This document shows positions 28,505 to 38,301 of a DNA stretch of 64,000 bases, in pieces. The position numbers were made by a program, and so were the translations under genes. The notes under the pieces were generated by a model that had not been told where the DNA came from, searched no databases, and saw only the letters and a program-made list of their open reading frames with translations. The stretch is taken from the NCBI RefSeq assembly GCF_001591825.1, contig NZ_BCVQ01000012.1, positions 31,435 to 95,434 of the forward strand. The letters run 5' to 3'. This DNA comes from Rossellomorea vietnamensis NBRC 101237. GTDB lineage: Bacteria > Bacillota > Bacilli > Bacillales > Bacillaceae_B. Within the stretch, counting starts at the first letter, position 1. Each line of letters opens with the position of its first letter.

Positions 28505-28544
28505 TGAAAAAAGCTGATTTCTTCCGTTCAGGAAAAAATCAGCT
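28505..28544 (-). terminator. Intrinsic terminator of the DUF6501-like gene
   Basis: AGCTGATTT pairs with AAATCAGCT around an inner TTCC/GGAA stem, with TTTTTT on the minus strand. Confidence 0.75.
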
Positions 28545-28554
28545 GGAGGATGGT

Positions 28555-28758
28555 TTAGACCTCTTCGAAGTATTCTTTGTAGAATCCTCCCATTTTGCCA
28601 CTTTCATCGATGACGAAGTAGTATTCTTCTGATTCGTTTTTCACTTCATATTCTTTCCCAACTGTAAGGACATTCGCAACTGTGTATTTCTTTGCGTCCG
28701 TATGTAAACACTTTATCTTTTTATTCGAATGATTCTCCGTCCAAGTTTTATGGATCAA
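28555..28758 (-). CDS. DUF6501-like small protein, 67 aa
   Basis: A 67-residue acidic cytoplasmic protein. The pattern MIHKTW, then IKCLHTDAKKY, VANVLTVGKEYEV and GGFYKEYFEEV resembles a conserved Bacillus protein now grouped, as I recall, under DUF6501. No function is known. GGAGG is 8-10 bases before the ATG, and a terminator follows the stop. Confidence 0.7.
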   Translation of the reverse strand: MIHKTWTENHSNKKIKCLHTDAKKYTVANVLTVGKEYEVKNESEEYYFVIDESGKMGGFYKEYFEEV

Positions 28759-28967
28759 GTCGATAACCTCCTTTTCAATGGAACTATGCTACTAGTATAT
28801 TCTTACAGGCGCATTAGTTCAACTACTATCTAAACCGGAATTCGGCTGAACCGATTTCCGACGCCCCTTATATAGTTTTTTGTCGATTTTTTATGGATTT
28901 TGACACACCGAACAATTGTTATATGGTATATTATAGGAGATAACATATTGGGAGAGGTTCGATATTC

Positions 28968-29297
28968 GTGAAAAAAGGATTAATCAGAATAGGGATGATT
29001 TTCTCCATCCTTCTACTATTTTATATGAGCACGCACCGGCCGAATGAAGAACAGTTTTACTCTTGGCTATTAAATGAATACGATATTGAATGCCACGCTT
29101 CCATAACCTGCACAAAAAAAATGGAGGGGAATTCCTATACAACCCTGATTGAAACAGGATCAAATATTAAGAATGGGTACTTGCTGTTTAACACAATTGG
29201 CAAGATCTATGAAGATGAGCAAGGTTCCAGAATCACGGTTAAAGCGATAGGGATATTCGGAAAGTATTTCACGATCATGATAGATGAACAAGGCTGA
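28968..29297 (+). CDS. Small membrane-anchored protein, 109 aa, unknown
   Basis: It starts at GTG with GAGAGG upstream. One N-terminal hydrophobic helix (about 5-20) is followed by a predicted extracytoplasmic domain with two Cys (HASITCTKK area) that could form a disulfide. I do not recognise a family. A weak stem-loop follows. It stands alone between the divergent DUF6501-like gene and the convergent DedA gene. Confidence 0.6.
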   Translation: MKKGLIRIGMIFSILLLFYMSTHRPNEEQFYSWLLNEYDIECHASITCTKKMEGNSYTTLIETGSNIKNGYLLFNTIGKIYEDEQGSRITVKAIGIFGKYFTIMIDEQG

Positions 29298-29322
29298 TGA
29301 CAATACCTCCATCAGTCTTTTA
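29293..29322 (+). terminator. Possible weak terminator
   Basis: A CTGATG/CATCAG 6-bp stem is followed by TCTTTTATTATTT, overlapping the stop of the upstream gene. Confidence 0.4.
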
Positions 29323-29940
29323 TTATTTCCGATACCTTACTTTGCTGTACTGTTGCTTTTTTTTCATAGTGAAGAAGAGTCCATAAATAATCAGTGTAAC
29401 AAATAGAATGACAAAAATGATCCCCGCTTTTAGGCTTACTTCCTCTAACAGCACCTGAAAGCTCTTAGGGAAGTACCGTCCAATCTGAAAATAGACGATT
29501 CCCCATACGAAAGCTGATGGAAGGGCATAAAGAAGATACTTCATGAAGGAGATTCCTTTTGTTGTACCTGCAATATATGGCATGAATAACCTGATACCCG
29601 GTATAAAATAACTGAATGAAATCGCCAATGGACCGTATTTATTCAGCCAAGCTTCTCCGTTATCAATGAGCTTTTTGGATCTGTTCCCATTCCTCATCCG
29701 CGATGATAGCTTAGTGCCAAAATATCGTCCATTCATGAAGGCAAAAATTCCATAGGAAATCAATCCACTATACATAAACAAAAAAGAGGTGTACGGATTA
29801 AAATGTCTCCATTCAGAGAGATATCCGGCTAATGCGGCAGCCAGTTCGTTAGGTACCGGTAAACCAACAAACACGACCCAACTGAATAAGAACATGGCAA
29901 TATAACCAAACTGATCAACCAAATGAAGTAAAAAGTCCAT
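29323..29940 (-). CDS. DedA-family membrane protein
   Basis: A 205-residue DedA/VTT-domain protein. Members of this superfamily include phospholipid and undecaprenyl-phosphate scramblases or flippases needed for envelope homeostasis. Conserved features include FVGLPVPNELAAALAGYL near the N-terminus and the membrane-embedded FSYFIPGIRLFMPYIAG with the essential Arg, then GTTKGISFMKY. The start at 29940 has GAGGTGTGTG upstream; the open frame extends 19 codons further without a good site. Substrate is not predictable. Confidence 0.87.
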   Translation of the reverse strand: MDFLLHLVDQFGYIAMFLFSWVVFVGLPVPNELAAALAGYLSEWRHFNPYTSFLFMYSGLISYGIFAFMNGRYFGTKLSSRMRNGNRSKKLIDNGEAWLNKYGPLAISFSYFIPGIRLFMPYIAGTTKGISFMKYLLYALPSAFVWGIVYFQIGRYFPKSFQVLLEEVSLKAGIIFVILFVTLIIYGLFFTMKKKQQYSKVRYRK

Positions 29941-30058
29941 CACACACCTCTTTTCACACAATGCATTTTGTGTCTCTCCCTGAACCCACCTGGTCACTCA
30001 TTAAATACCCTATCGGATTAAGACGAAAACCACTCATGATTCGTGAAGCGCCCGTACC

Positions 30059-30934
30059 TTAACTTGAGGTAAGGAGATTCTCCACTTGATCTTTCGTCAT
30101 ACCTATTTCCAATAACTGTTTTTGTAGTTTTTCATGATAAGACCGACTGACATGTGGAAGGCTTCCCCTGAGGATTTCCCTGGCGTAATGATCGGGAGGA
30201 CATGTTTCATCGTATTTCACCTTTACGATAAAGGTCAGTACATCTTCATACGTTTTGCCGTTTATCAGTAAGTCGATGAAAGCCGCCCTGTACCAACCCG
30301 GGGTGACCCCCTCCCTTGTAAACAGGTACTCTACAGCCTCTTTGGGGATATCATATACAACCCCTTCCATCGTTCCTCCATCTTCAATAATATCTCCACG
30401 GCCTCCATCATGTACCTGAAAGAGATATTTCATTGTATATCCTTCCAATACCCCCGCTCCAAGGCAATCTTTAAAATGGTGATCCACCTGTGCTTTTTTA
30501 AATCGATCATCATCCATACAGGATCCGTATGCGAAATATAGTGTACTTTCTGGTTTTTCCTTAAGAAATTGATGGACCTTCCAGTCTCCTGAAGGAATTT
30601 CTTCTTGAAATAATGCTTTGTCTTCGGAATAGTAGACAAATGCTTCCCGGGTTCCGGTGTCTGTTTCCACTTCTTTAAGTTTTCGGATAAATAGGTTCTT
30701 TTCACGATCTTCCAGAAAATCCTCAAGCTCATCGATCTTCGATAAGATGTCGGAGTCGATCTTATATACTTCGCCATAGGCTGTTCCATTGCCTTCTTTC
30801 AGGGCTGGATAACCTTTATTCGTTTCATATAGAATTCCTTCTACCCAGGCTTGCTCCCTGACCAATGAAGCATCCTTTAGTAAGGAATGATTACTTTCGT
30901 GTCTTCTTAACGTACCATAGACAAAAACGTACAC
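30059..30934 (-). CDS. ykqA: Double gamma-glutamylcyclotransferase-fold protein (YkqA-like)
   Basis: A 291-residue protein made of two GGCT/AIG2-like domains. Domain 1 opens with VFVYGTLRR (residues 3-11) and the second domain with YFAYGSCMDDDRF (about 155-167). The layout and length match B. subtilis YkqA. GGCT folds cleave gamma-glutamyl-amine bonds or act on modified sugars; the substrate here is unknown. I start at GTG 30934, where AAAGGGG lies 7 bases upstream and YGTLR falls at the usual place. The ATG 16 codons earlier lacks a site. Confidence 0.8.
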   Translation of the reverse strand: MYVFVYGTLRRHESNHSLLKDASLVREQAWVEGILYETNKGYPALKEGNGTAYGEVYKIDSDILSKIDELEDFLEDREKNLFIRKLKEVETDTGTREAFVYYSEDKALFQEEIPSGDWKVHQFLKEKPESTLYFAYGSCMDDDRFKKAQVDHHFKDCLGAGVLEGYTMKYLFQVHDGGRGDIIEDGGTMEGVVYDIPKEAVEYLFTREGVTPGWYRAAFIDLLINGKTYEDVLTFIVKVKYDETCPPDHYAREILRGSLPHVSRSYHEKLQKQLLEIGMTKDQVENLLTSS

Positions 30935-31061
30935 CCTGTTACCCCTTTCTCTTGTTAACATAACTTCATTACAGTTAATCATCTAACCTAGCTTTCTTAT
31001 ATTTTATCAAATGATCTTTAAAATTTCAGTATCCTCTGCTTTCCTTATACAAATCTTCATA

Positions 31062-31099
31062 AAAAAAGACATTCCACCATAACGGCAGAGATGTCCTTT
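31062..31099 (-). terminator. Probable terminator of the acyl-CoA synthetase gene
   Basis: A GACAT/ATGTC stem with extra weak pairing and a large loop is followed by seven T on the minus strand. Confidence 0.45.
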
Positions 31100-31125
31100 A
31101 AGAGGAAACGCTTTCAATTTTTCAT

Positions 31126-32769
31126 TTACTTTTTGGGGATGGCGGTTTGCTTCGCCTGCTCCCTTAAACGGAACTTTTGGATTTTTCCTGAAGCAGTCAT
31201 CGGGTAGGCATCAGTGAATTCGATATATCTTGGGATTTTATGCCGTGAAATCTTTCCGGTGCAATACTCCCTGATCTCTTCAGAGGTAGCAGTTTGTCCT
31301 TCCTTCAATATGATCCAGGCCATGACCTCTTCACCATAAACCTCATCCGGAATCCCAATGACCTGTACATCCAAGACCTTAGGATGGGAATAAAGAAATT
31401 CTTCAATCTCTCTCGGATAAATATTCTCACCACCTCGAATGATCATATCTTTTAATCTACCTGTAATCCTGCAATAACCATGTTCATCCATGACGGCTAA
31501 ATCACCCGTATGAAGCCATCCTTCATCGTCAATGGCAAGCCTTGTCGCTTCTTCATTCTTATAGTACCCTTTCATGACATGGTATCCACGGGTACACAAT
31601 TCTCCCTGTACTCCATAAGGGATTTCCCGATTTGAACCGGGCTCCACAATTTTCACTTCGACATTAGGCAGTGATTTCCCAACGGTTTCGACCTTTAATT
31701 CAATCGGATCATGGGTACGTGTCTGGGTGATCACGGGAGATGACTCTGTCTGCCCATAGGCGATCGTAATCTCATCTGCTCCCATTTTGTCCATGACCCC
31801 TTTCATCACTTCAATCGGACAATTACTGCCTGCCATGATACCTGTGCGAAGATGGGATAGGTCATATTGATCGAAATCCGGGAGATTCAACTCCGAAATG
31901 AACATGGTAGGCACTCCATGAAGGCCTGTGCACTTTTCATCCTGGACCGTCTTCAAGACCAGACGGGGATCGAATTCCTGTACGGGGACCATTGTGGCTC
32001 CTACAGAAACACAAGCAAGGACCCCCAGAACGCACCCGAAGCAATGAAAGAATGGAACTGGAATGCACAAACGATCCTCATTTCCGAGTCTCATGCATCC
32101 GGCGATATTATACCCATTATTTACGATATTGGAATGAGTGAGCATGACCCCTTTCGGAAACCCTGTCGTCCCTGACGTATATTGCATATTGATGACATCA
32201 TGAGGGGATAGGCTGGAAAGTCTTACGTCAAGATCATTCTCTTCCACTTCCTTCCCTTTCTCCATGATGTCCTCCCAGCTATATGTACCCGGATAGGAAT
32301 TATCCCCTAGAACAATCACATTTTTCAAGAAAGGCAGTTTGGCACTTTTTAGCTCTCCAGGCTCAGAATATTTCAATTCCGGACAGATTTCATAGAGCAT
32401 GTCAATATATGACGCACCTCTGAATTCTTCCATCAAAATAATCGTCTGACTATCTGATTGTCTTAGTAAATATTCTAATTCAGCACTTCGATAATTTGTG
32501 TTCACTGTGACCAGTACGGCACCCATTTTACCGGTGGAGAACTGGCTCACTAACCATTCAGGTGTATTCGATGCCCAAATGGCTATATGATCCCCTTTAT
32601 TGATGCCAAGTTTCATGAAGCCTCTTGCGGCCTGTCTGCATAATTGGTTAAATTCATGATAGGACCATCTTAACCCCCTGTCAGCATAGACGACCGCTTC
32701 AATGTCCGGCTGAATGCGTGCTTTTTCTTCGAGAAGATCCCCTACTGTAGTGTGTAAAATCTCCGACAA
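31126..32769 (-). CDS. AMP-binding acyl-CoA synthetase (YngI-like)
   Basis: A 547-residue ANL-superfamily ligase that forms acyl-adenylates and then acyl-CoA, probably on fatty acids. The P-loop-like A3 motif YTSGTTGFPKG spans 197-207. AYGQTESSP, the hinge region TGDLAVMDEHGYCRITGRLKDMIIRGGENIYP, and the catalytic Lys motif TASGKIQKFRLRE near the C-terminus are all intact. Length and order match YngI and FadD-like enzymes. It is monocistronic here with no beta-oxidation genes next to it. The exact chain-length preference is unknown. Confidence 0.9.
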   Translation of the reverse strand: MSEILHTTVGDLLEEKARIQPDIEAVVYADRGLRWSYHEFNQLCRQAARGFMKLGINKGDHIAIWASNTPEWLVSQFSTGKMGAVLVTVNTNYRSAELEYLLRQSDSQTIILMEEFRGASYIDMLYEICPELKYSEPGELKSAKLPFLKNVIVLGDNSYPGTYSWEDIMEKGKEVEENDLDVRLSSLSPHDVINMQYTSGTTGFPKGVMLTHSNIVNNGYNIAGCMRLGNEDRLCIPVPFFHCFGCVLGVLACVSVGATMVPVQEFDPRLVLKTVQDEKCTGLHGVPTMFISELNLPDFDQYDLSHLRTGIMAGSNCPIEVMKGVMDKMGADEITIAYGQTESSPVITQTRTHDPIELKVETVGKSLPNVEVKIVEPGSNREIPYGVQGELCTRGYHVMKGYYKNEEATRLAIDDEGWLHTGDLAVMDEHGYCRITGRLKDMIIRGGENIYPREIEEFLYSHPKVLDVQVIGIPDEVYGEEVMAWIILKEGQTATSEEIREYCTGKISRHKIPRYIEFTDAYPMTASGKIQKFRLREQAKQTAIPKK

Positions 32770-33133
32770 ATGATATTCCCCCTTTAGTATGACCCTGTAT
32801 AAACCGGAACCTTCCGTAAGTGATTCAAGAGGTGAAATTTCAGTTCCTTATGCGTGTATATTATCACAAAAATTTAAATTTTCAAACTAATTACTCCATA
32901 CCTCTAATACAGGTTAAATAGTCCGGTATCCCCCTGTCGACAAAATCCAACAATTCCTCCCTGGTCTCACAAGACAAAAAGCGCCTTCTTTAAACCAGTT
33001 TCAACAAAACAACTAAAAATACAACTTTAGAAGGAATTTATGAAAAAACACTTTTCAAATGAATGTTTTCTCTGTAGAATAAATAGAAAATATAGAAAAT
33101 TCTATATTTTATACATTTCCTGGGAGGTTGGTC
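32770..33133. other. Intergenic region between acyl-CoA synthetase and sda
   Basis: This 364-base divergent gap must hold the two promoters. It also contains a short minus-strand ORF of 28 codons (32891-32977, see findings) and the AT-rich palindrome at 33087-33110. I see no RNA gene or FadR-type operator that I can support. Confidence 0.6.
33087..33110. promoter_or_regulatory. AT-rich palindrome upstream of sda
   Basis: AAAATATAGAA and TTCTATATTTT form perfect 11-base arms with a 2-base centre, ending 24 bases before the sda start. It could be an operator or simply promoter-type AT-rich sequence. Confidence 0.4.
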
Positions 33134-33268
33134 ATGAAAATCTTAAGTAATGAACAGTTGGTGGCAGCTTATCGTGATGCTGAGAAACAAGGGAATGATC
33201 AAGACTGGATATCGCTTCTTAAGAAAGAAATTCGTAACCGTGGATTGAAACCTTTTAGGAAATCTTGA
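33134..33268 (+). CDS. sda: Sporulation histidine kinase inhibitor Sda
   Basis: A 44-residue helical-hairpin protein matching Sda position by position: LSNEQLVAAYRDA, then DWISLLKKEIRNRGL. Sda binds sporulation kinase KinA and blocks its autophosphorylation when DNA replication is perturbed, delaying Spo0A activation. GGGAGG sits 7 bases before the ATG and a strong terminator follows. In B. subtilis sda is controlled by DnaA; I see no consensus DnaA box directly upstream here. It is too short for many gene finders. Confidence 0.88.
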   Translation: MKILSNEQLVAAYRDAEKQGNDQDWISLLKKEIRNRGLKPFRKS

Positions 33269-33326
33269 CGCTGTAAATAAACAAAAAAATTAAAAATCAA
33301 ACGATCTCACCCCCTGAGATATTGAT

Positions 33327-33360
33327 GACAGACTCACGTTCATTTGAGTCTGTCTTTTTT
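33327..33360 (+). terminator. Intrinsic terminator of sda
   Basis: A perfect 10-bp stem GACAGACTCA/TGAGTCTGTC is followed by TTTTTT. It overlaps the 3' end of the opposing small ORF. Confidence 0.85.
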
Positions 33361-33477
33361 CATGACTTTTAATCCATGGTATTCCTCTATTTGCTTAAAT
33401 TGATCGTGATCCAGAAGTCCGATCTTATGAAATAAATAAGAATATTGAAGCACTTTTTTTGAGTGATAAGCGTTCAT
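33340..33477 (-). CDS. Small protein, 45 aa, unknown
   Basis: An ORF beginning MNAYHSKKVL and ending KKDRLK, with GGGGG just upstream of the ATG. The central LFHKIGLLDHDQFKQIEEYHGL looks like an amphipathic helix pair. It is convergent with sda, and its last codons run into the sda terminator hairpin. I do not recognise a family. It could be a small regulator, but this is guesswork. Confidence 0.5.
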   Translation of the reverse strand: MNAYHSKKVLQYSYLFHKIGLLDHDQFKQIEEYHGLKVMKKDRLK

Positions 33478-33570
33478 TTCCCCCACCCTCTCCGGCTGTT
33501 GTCCACAATTTTCCTTAAGGAAACTTTATTTTGTTTAACCACATTTTATGCTCATGGTTAAAATATGTGA

Positions 33571-33615
33571 AAAAAAGGCTGACTCATATACCACCAGGGG
33601 TCATATGAATCAGCC
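33571..33615 (-). terminator. Intrinsic terminator of odhAB
   Basis: A 13-bp stem GGCTGACTCATAT with one mismatch is followed by TTTTTT on the minus strand. Confidence 0.8.
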
Positions 33616-33649
33616 AAACATTCATCTATCACTATTCAATCAGAGTGGT

Positions 33650-34882
33650 TTACCCTTCAAGAAGTAAATCTTCAGGGTTTTCAAGTAAGTCTTTAACCAT
33701 TGCCAGGAATCCAACCGCTTCTTTTCCATCAATGATTCTATGATCATATGATAAAGCAATGTACATCATCGGACGATTCTCCATTGTGTCCTTATCAATG
33801 GCTACAGGACGAAGTTGGATTTTATGCATTCCCAGAATTCCAACCTGTGGTCCATTTAAGATCGGAGTGGAAAGTAATGAGCCGAATACCCCACCATTTG
33901 TAATGGTGAATGACCCACCTTGCAGGTCTCCAAGGGATAACTTATTGTTTCTGGCCTTAGTAGCCAGTTCCATGATTTCCCCTTCAATTTCTGCGAAATT
34001 CTTTCGTTCACAGTCACGTACGACAGGTACAACCAATCCATCATCCGTGGATACGGCTACGCCGACATCGTAGAACTTCTTAAGGACGATTTCATCCCCA
34101 TCAATTTCAGCGTTTACATAAGGGAATTTCTTAAGCGCCGCTACCACTGCCTTTGTAAAGAAACTCATGAAACCAAGTCTTACATCATGGTCATCAAAGA
34201 ATTTGTCCTTCTTGCGTTTCCGTAACTCCATGACTTTACTCATATCAATTTCATTGAATGTCGTCAGCATGGCAGCTGTCTGCTGAACCTCGACTAATCG
34301 TTTCGCGATGGTTTGACGTCGGCGGGACATTTTCTCACGTACCACTGGCTTTCCATCATCTTTCTTTGCTGGAGCCTTCTTCTCCTGTGCAGAAGGTTTA
34401 GAAGGAGCTTCTGCCGGTTTATTGCTATAGGCTTCTATGTCCTGTTTACGAACACGTCCAAGTGGATCTGTTGGAACATCGGACAGATCGATGCCTTTCT
34501 CACGGGCTAACTTGCGAGCTGCCGGAGAAGCGATCGGACGATTCTTTTTCTCATCTTTGACTGGTGTTTCTTCAACTGGTGCTTCTTCCGTCTTCTCTTC
34601 CTTCTTAGGCGCTTCTTCCTTTGCATCTGAAGTGGCATTGGCTTCTCCGCCTGCACCTACAATGGCAATCACTTGTCCAACTTCAACCGTATCGCCTTCA
34701 TCAGCTTTAAGCTCCTGGATTGTACCGGCTTCTTCTGAAATGACTTCCACGTTTACTTTATCGGTTTCAAGCTCAACGATATATTCGCCTTTTTCAACAT
34801 AATCCCCTGGCTGTTTCAGCCATTGTGCAATCGTACCTTCTGTAATTGATTCTGCTAATTCTGGAACTTTAATTTCTGCCAC
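33650..34882 (-). CDS. odhB: Dihydrolipoyllysine-residue succinyltransferase, E2 of 2-oxoglutarate dehydrogenase
   Basis: A 410-residue E2 subunit of the 2-oxoglutarate dehydrogenase complex; it transfers the succinyl group from lipoamide to CoA in the TCA cycle. The lipoyl domain (1-77) carries Lys42 in [11 protein letters not shown]. An acidic/Pro linker (78-110) leads to the E3/E1-binding domain (about 115-150, [19 protein letters not shown]). The catalytic domain (about 180-410) ends with [12 protein letters not shown] containing the active His. It is 19 bases after odhA with its own RBS, then a terminator. E3 (lpd) is not in the window. Confidence 0.95.
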   Translation of the reverse strand: MAEIKVPELAESITEGTIAQWLKQPGDYVEKGEYIVELETDKVNVEVISEEAGTIQELKADEGDTVEVGQVIAIVGAGGEANATSDAKEEAPKKEEKTEEAPVEETPVKDEKKNRPIASPAARKLAREKGIDLSDVPTDPLGRVRKQDIEAYSNKPAEAPSKPSAQEKKAPAKKDDGKPVVREKMSRRRQTIAKRLVEVQQTAAMLTTFNEIDMSKVMELRKRKKDKFFDDHDVRLGFMSFFTKAVVAALKKFPYVNAEIDGDEIVLKKFYDVGVAVSTDDGLVVPVVRDCERKNFAEIEGEIMELATKARNNKLSLGDLQGGSFTITNGGVFGSLLSTPILNGPQVGILGMHKIQLRPVAIDKDTMENRPMMYIALSYDHRIIDGKEAVGFLAMVKDLLENPEDLLLEG

Positions 34883-34901
34883 TGTGATGTCCTCCTCTTT
34901 C

Positions 34902-37748
34902 TTATCGGGTTAACGCTTCGTTTATGATCCTGGATTGTTCTTTTTTGTGTACAGTCGGTTCTCCTTCGGATGGGCTTGAACGCCTGCGACGCCCGATATA
35001 ATGCACATCGACACCCTGAGGGGCAATGTCACGGAGTCTAGGTTCCGCAAATGTCCATGCACCCATATTCTTAGGTTCCTCCTGGATCCAGACCAATTCT
35101 TTAAGGTTTGGATACCTTTCTAAGATGGCTGTAATATCCCCTTTAGGGAAAGGATAGATTTCTTCCACCCTTAGAACGTGCAACCAGTCTTTATCATCGA
35201 GATCCTGAAGCTTCTCTTCTACATCAATCGCAATCTTGCCGCTGCATAACACAACTCTTTCTACAGTATCCGGGCTATCCCCAAGACCCTTTTGCTCAAG
35301 GACTGAATGAAATTCCCCATTGGCTAATTCTTCTGCCGTTACAGCTGCAAACTGATTTCTCAGCAGGCTTTTTGGAGTCATGATGACAAGCGGCCTTACT
35401 TCTTCTTTTTGTAAGATAGCGGCTTGACGTCTTAGGATATGGAAGTATTGACCAGCTGTTGAACAGTTGGCGACTGTCCAGTTATATTCCCCGCCAAGCT
35501 GTAAGAAGCGCTCCAGACGGGCGCTGGAGTGTTCAGGACCCTGTCCTTCATAACCATGTGGCAGAAGCATGACAAGACCTGTTTTTTGACCCCATTTCGC
35601 GCGCCCCGCCGAGATGAACTGATCAAACATCACTTGTGCCATATTCGAGAAGTCACCGAATTGAGCTTCCCATAGGACAAGGGTTTCAGGTGCGAAAACA
35701 TTGTATCCATACTCGTAACCAACTACGGCGGTTTCGGTAAGAGGACTGTTATGGACGACGAATGACGCATGGCTATCCTTCAGGTTGTGTAACGGGATAT
35801 ATTCCTCACCTGACTTCTCATCATGTAGTACCAGGTGACGTTGAGCAAATGTTCCCCTTTCAGAGTCCTGTCCGGTCAGTCGGATTGGCGTTCCATCTTT
35901 AAGGATGGAAGCAAAAGCCAATGTCTCGGCATGCGCCCAATCAATTTTCCCTTTTCCTTCGAATACCTGGCTCCGCCTTTTCAGGATGCGATCTAATTTC
36001 TTGAACACATTGAAGCCTTCTGGCCATTGGAGCAGTTCGCTGTTTAACCCTTCCAGCTTATCGAAATCGACGCTTGTATTGATTTCCGGAAGTCCATTCG
36101 CCACGTCTTCAGGAGGGGCAAGGACCGTATCTGGATCATCATCTTTGGCCGGCACTTTATTATAGGCTGCTTTTAATTCTTCCTCGATTTCAGAATCCAT
36201 CTTCTCTACATCAGCATCTGTTAAGAGGCCTTCAGAGATGAGCTTGTCAGCGTACATCTTCTTAACATTCGGATGATTCTGAATGACTGAGTACATCAAT
36301 GGATTCGTTACCATCGGTTCGTCCATTTCATTATGACCAAAACGTCTGTAGCCGATTAAATCAATGACAAAGTCTTTACCGAATGTTTTACGATATTCAT
36401 AGGCAAGGACTGCTGCAGCAAGACATGCTTCGGGATCATCTGCATTGACATGCACAATCGGAACTTCAAAGCCCTTGGCCGTATCTGATGCATACTTAGT
36501 TGAACGTGAATCACGGCTTTCAGTTGTGAATCCTATCATGTTGTTGGCGATCAGATGAATGGATCCCCCTGTATTGTATCCGCGCAGTTGACTCATATTT
36601 AATGTTTCGGCTACGACACCCTGACCCGGGAAGGCAGCATCTCCATGTATCATGACGGCATATGATGCTTCAGGGGACTGCTCAGGGTAGCCTTTATCTT
36701 CACGTACTTCCTGGGCTGCACGCGTGTATCCTGCAACGATCGGGCTGACAACTTCCAAGTGACTCGGGTTGTTGGCAAGCGTCACCCGTGCACGGGCTGT
36801 CGGTGACTGCTGAGGAGAGATCTCACGGTCTGCCCCCAAGTGGTACTTAACGTCTCCTGTCCATCCAAACGTAATGCCGATCGATCCTTCAGAAGGAATC
36901 AAGTCCTTACTCGGAGCGTGTTGGAATTCTGCAAAAATCATTTCGTATGGTTTACCGATGACATGTGCCAGAACATTCAGGCGTCCTCGATGAGCCATTC
37001 CGATATTGACGGTTTTAGCACCTGATTCAACAGAATAACGAACCATCTCGTCCAGTAATGGAACCATCGTGTCCAATCCTTCAATTGAGAAGCGCTTTTG
37101 ACCAACAAAGGTGCGATGAACATATTTTTCAAACCCGTCCACTTGGGCAAGACGTTTCAATAACGCCAATTTCTTCTCTTTGGAAAGCGGGGTGAAATAG
37201 GATTCCGACTCGATCTTTTCCCTTAACCAATTTTTCTCTTCAAGCTCATGAACATGAGCATATTCGAATGCCAGCTTATTTGTGTATACCTGTCTTAAGT
37301 GCTGAATGGCCTGAAGACCGTCTTTAATATGAGAAGGTGCATTCGGACATAAGAAATCGACAGGTATCTGTTTTAAATCTTCTTCCGTTAGATTAAACTC
37401 AGAAAGTTCAATTCTTCTGGTATCCTTATTCCGGTCATTTAGGGGATTAATATCCGCAGCTAAGTGACCATATGTACGAATATTATCTGCTAATTTAACC
37501 GCAGCCACCATTTTACTCAAGGCAGTAGGCTGTTCGGGTAGTGTAAACGATGAATCACCGTGCTGGGCGCTCGCGATCACCTTTACGTCTTCAACGGTGG
37601 GAGGCCCCCATTGTTCGAATAATTCCTTTAGTTCCGGATCCACTTCCGTTGGATCTTCAAGGAATTGTTCATAAACCTCCATTACATAACCAAGGTTTGG
37701 TCCGTAAAACGATTGCCACGGTTCCCCTTTTGCAGATTGCTTTTTCAT
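34902..37748 (-). CDS. odhA: 2-oxoglutarate dehydrogenase E1 component
   Basis: A 948-residue thiamine-diphosphate-dependent E1 that decarboxylates 2-oxoglutarate. The active-site region has [13 protein letters not shown], the ThDP/Mg motif starts at [14 protein letters not shown] and continues to NNMIGFTT, and [22 protein letters not shown] lies in the transketolase-like half. The N-terminal segment [20 protein letters not shown] is the E2-docking part. It heads the odhAB operon. A near-consensus cre site about 110 bases upstream agrees with the known CcpA repression of odhA in B. subtilis. Confidence 0.95.
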   Translation of the reverse strand: MKKQSAKGEPWQSFYGPNLGYVMEVYEQFLEDPTEVDPELKELFEQWGPPTVEDVKVIASAQHGDSSFTLPEQPTALSKMVAAVKLADNIRTYGHLAADINPLNDRNKDTRRIELSEFNLTEEDLKQIPVDFLCPNAPSHIKDGLQAIQHLRQVYTNKLAFEYAHVHELEEKNWLREKIESESYFTPLSKEKKLALLKRLAQVDGFEKYVHRTFVGQKRFSIEGLDTMVPLLDEMVRYSVESGAKTVNIGMAHRGRLNVLAHVIGKPYEMIFAEFQHAPSKDLIPSEGSIGITFGWTGDVKYHLGADREISPQQSPTARARVTLANNPSHLEVVSPIVAGYTRAAQEVREDKGYPEQSPEASYAVMIHGDAAFPGQGVVAETLNMSQLRGYNTGGSIHLIANNMIGFTTESRDSRSTKYASDTAKGFEVPIVHVNADDPEACLAAAVLAYEYRKTFGKDFVIDLIGYRRFGHNEMDEPMVTNPLMYSVIQNHPNVKKMYADKLISEGLLTDADVEKMDSEIEEELKAAYNKVPAKDDDPDTVLAPPEDVANGLPEINTSVDFDKLEGLNSELLQWPEGFNVFKKLDRILKRRSQVFEGKGKIDWAHAETLAFASILKDGTPIRLTGQDSERGTFAQRHLVLHDEKSGEEYIPLHNLKDSHASFVVHNSPLTETAVVGYEYGYNVFAPETLVLWEAQFGDFSNMAQVMFDQFISAGRAKWGQKTGLVMLLPHGYEGQGPEHSSARLERFLQLGGEYNWTVANCSTAGQYFHILRRQAAILQKEEVRPLVIMTPKSLLRNQFAAVTAEELANGEFHSVLEQKGLGDSPDTVERVVLCSGKIAIDVEEKLQDLDDKDWLHVLRVEEIYPFPKGDITAILERYPNLKELVWIQEEPKNMGAWTFAEPRLRDIAPQGVDVHYIGRRRRSSPSEGEPTVHKKEQSRIINEALTR

Positions 37749-37855
37749 TGTGAAAAACCTCCAACTATTTTGCCAGTTAGTATAATTTGGGTATCATGTA
37801 TTCTTACAATTCAATCAACGGTATTCATTATGCAAGAATAGTAATTTTTAATACA

Positions 37856-37869
37856 TAAAAACGCTTACA
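37856..37869. promoter_or_regulatory. Catabolite-responsive element (cre) for odhA
   Basis: TAAAAACGCTTACA fits the cre consensus TGWAANCGNTNWCA at all fixed positions except the second. Its place upstream of odhA fits CcpA control. Confidence 0.6.
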
Positions 37870-38219
37870 AGGACATTTTATCACTGTGCAGTAGTAAGAT
37901 AAAGTCTTTATAACAAATTTCTTAAAATTTTGTTTTCCTTACTTCTTATGGGGATATTACTTATATTCCCATAATAAAATACATGAAAACCTTTCTGAAT
38001 AACGACTATTCTGAAATAATATTTTATTAAGCGCTTTCTCTTTTCACCTTCTTGTATCCCTATGTTAGGGTACTTTTTTCATAAACCATCTTACTACTGT
38101 TACCTAAAAAAACCAAATATTTTTTGTTATTTTGCACGATTTTTTGTTTAGTACTATGTTAACAGAGTCATAGATAAAGATTTTTCATTCCCAACCTTCC
38201 TCTTGCATCTCCAGAAATG

Positions 38220-38248
38220 AACTCATCGCCCACCCAATGCATAGGATA
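38220..38248 (+). promoter_or_regulatory. Sigma-K-like promoter of the Hsp20-like gene
   Basis: AAC (38220-38222) and CATAGGATA (38240-38248), spaced 17 bases after the AC, fit the mother-cell sigma-K pattern AC - 16 to 18 - CATAnnnTA. Confidence 0.45.
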
Positions 38249-38301
38249 GAATCAGAAGGAAACAAAGGGCTATTTATTATGTTTAAAGTGAGGTGGTTCA
38301 C

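Larger units (their letters stand above)
37749..38301. other. Intergenic region between odhA and the Hsp20-like gene
   Basis: This 553-base, AT-rich divergent gap holds the odhA leader with the cre site and a second, weaker cre-like site at 38026-38039. It also holds the sigma-K-like promoter of the Hsp20-like gene. I see no ORF with a usable start site and no RNA gene. Confidence 0.6.

Noticed and set aside
33499..33507. TTGTCCACA as a DnaA box for sda
   Set aside because: It differs from TTATCCACA by one base and lies downstream of sda, beyond the terminator, so a regulatory link is not supported.
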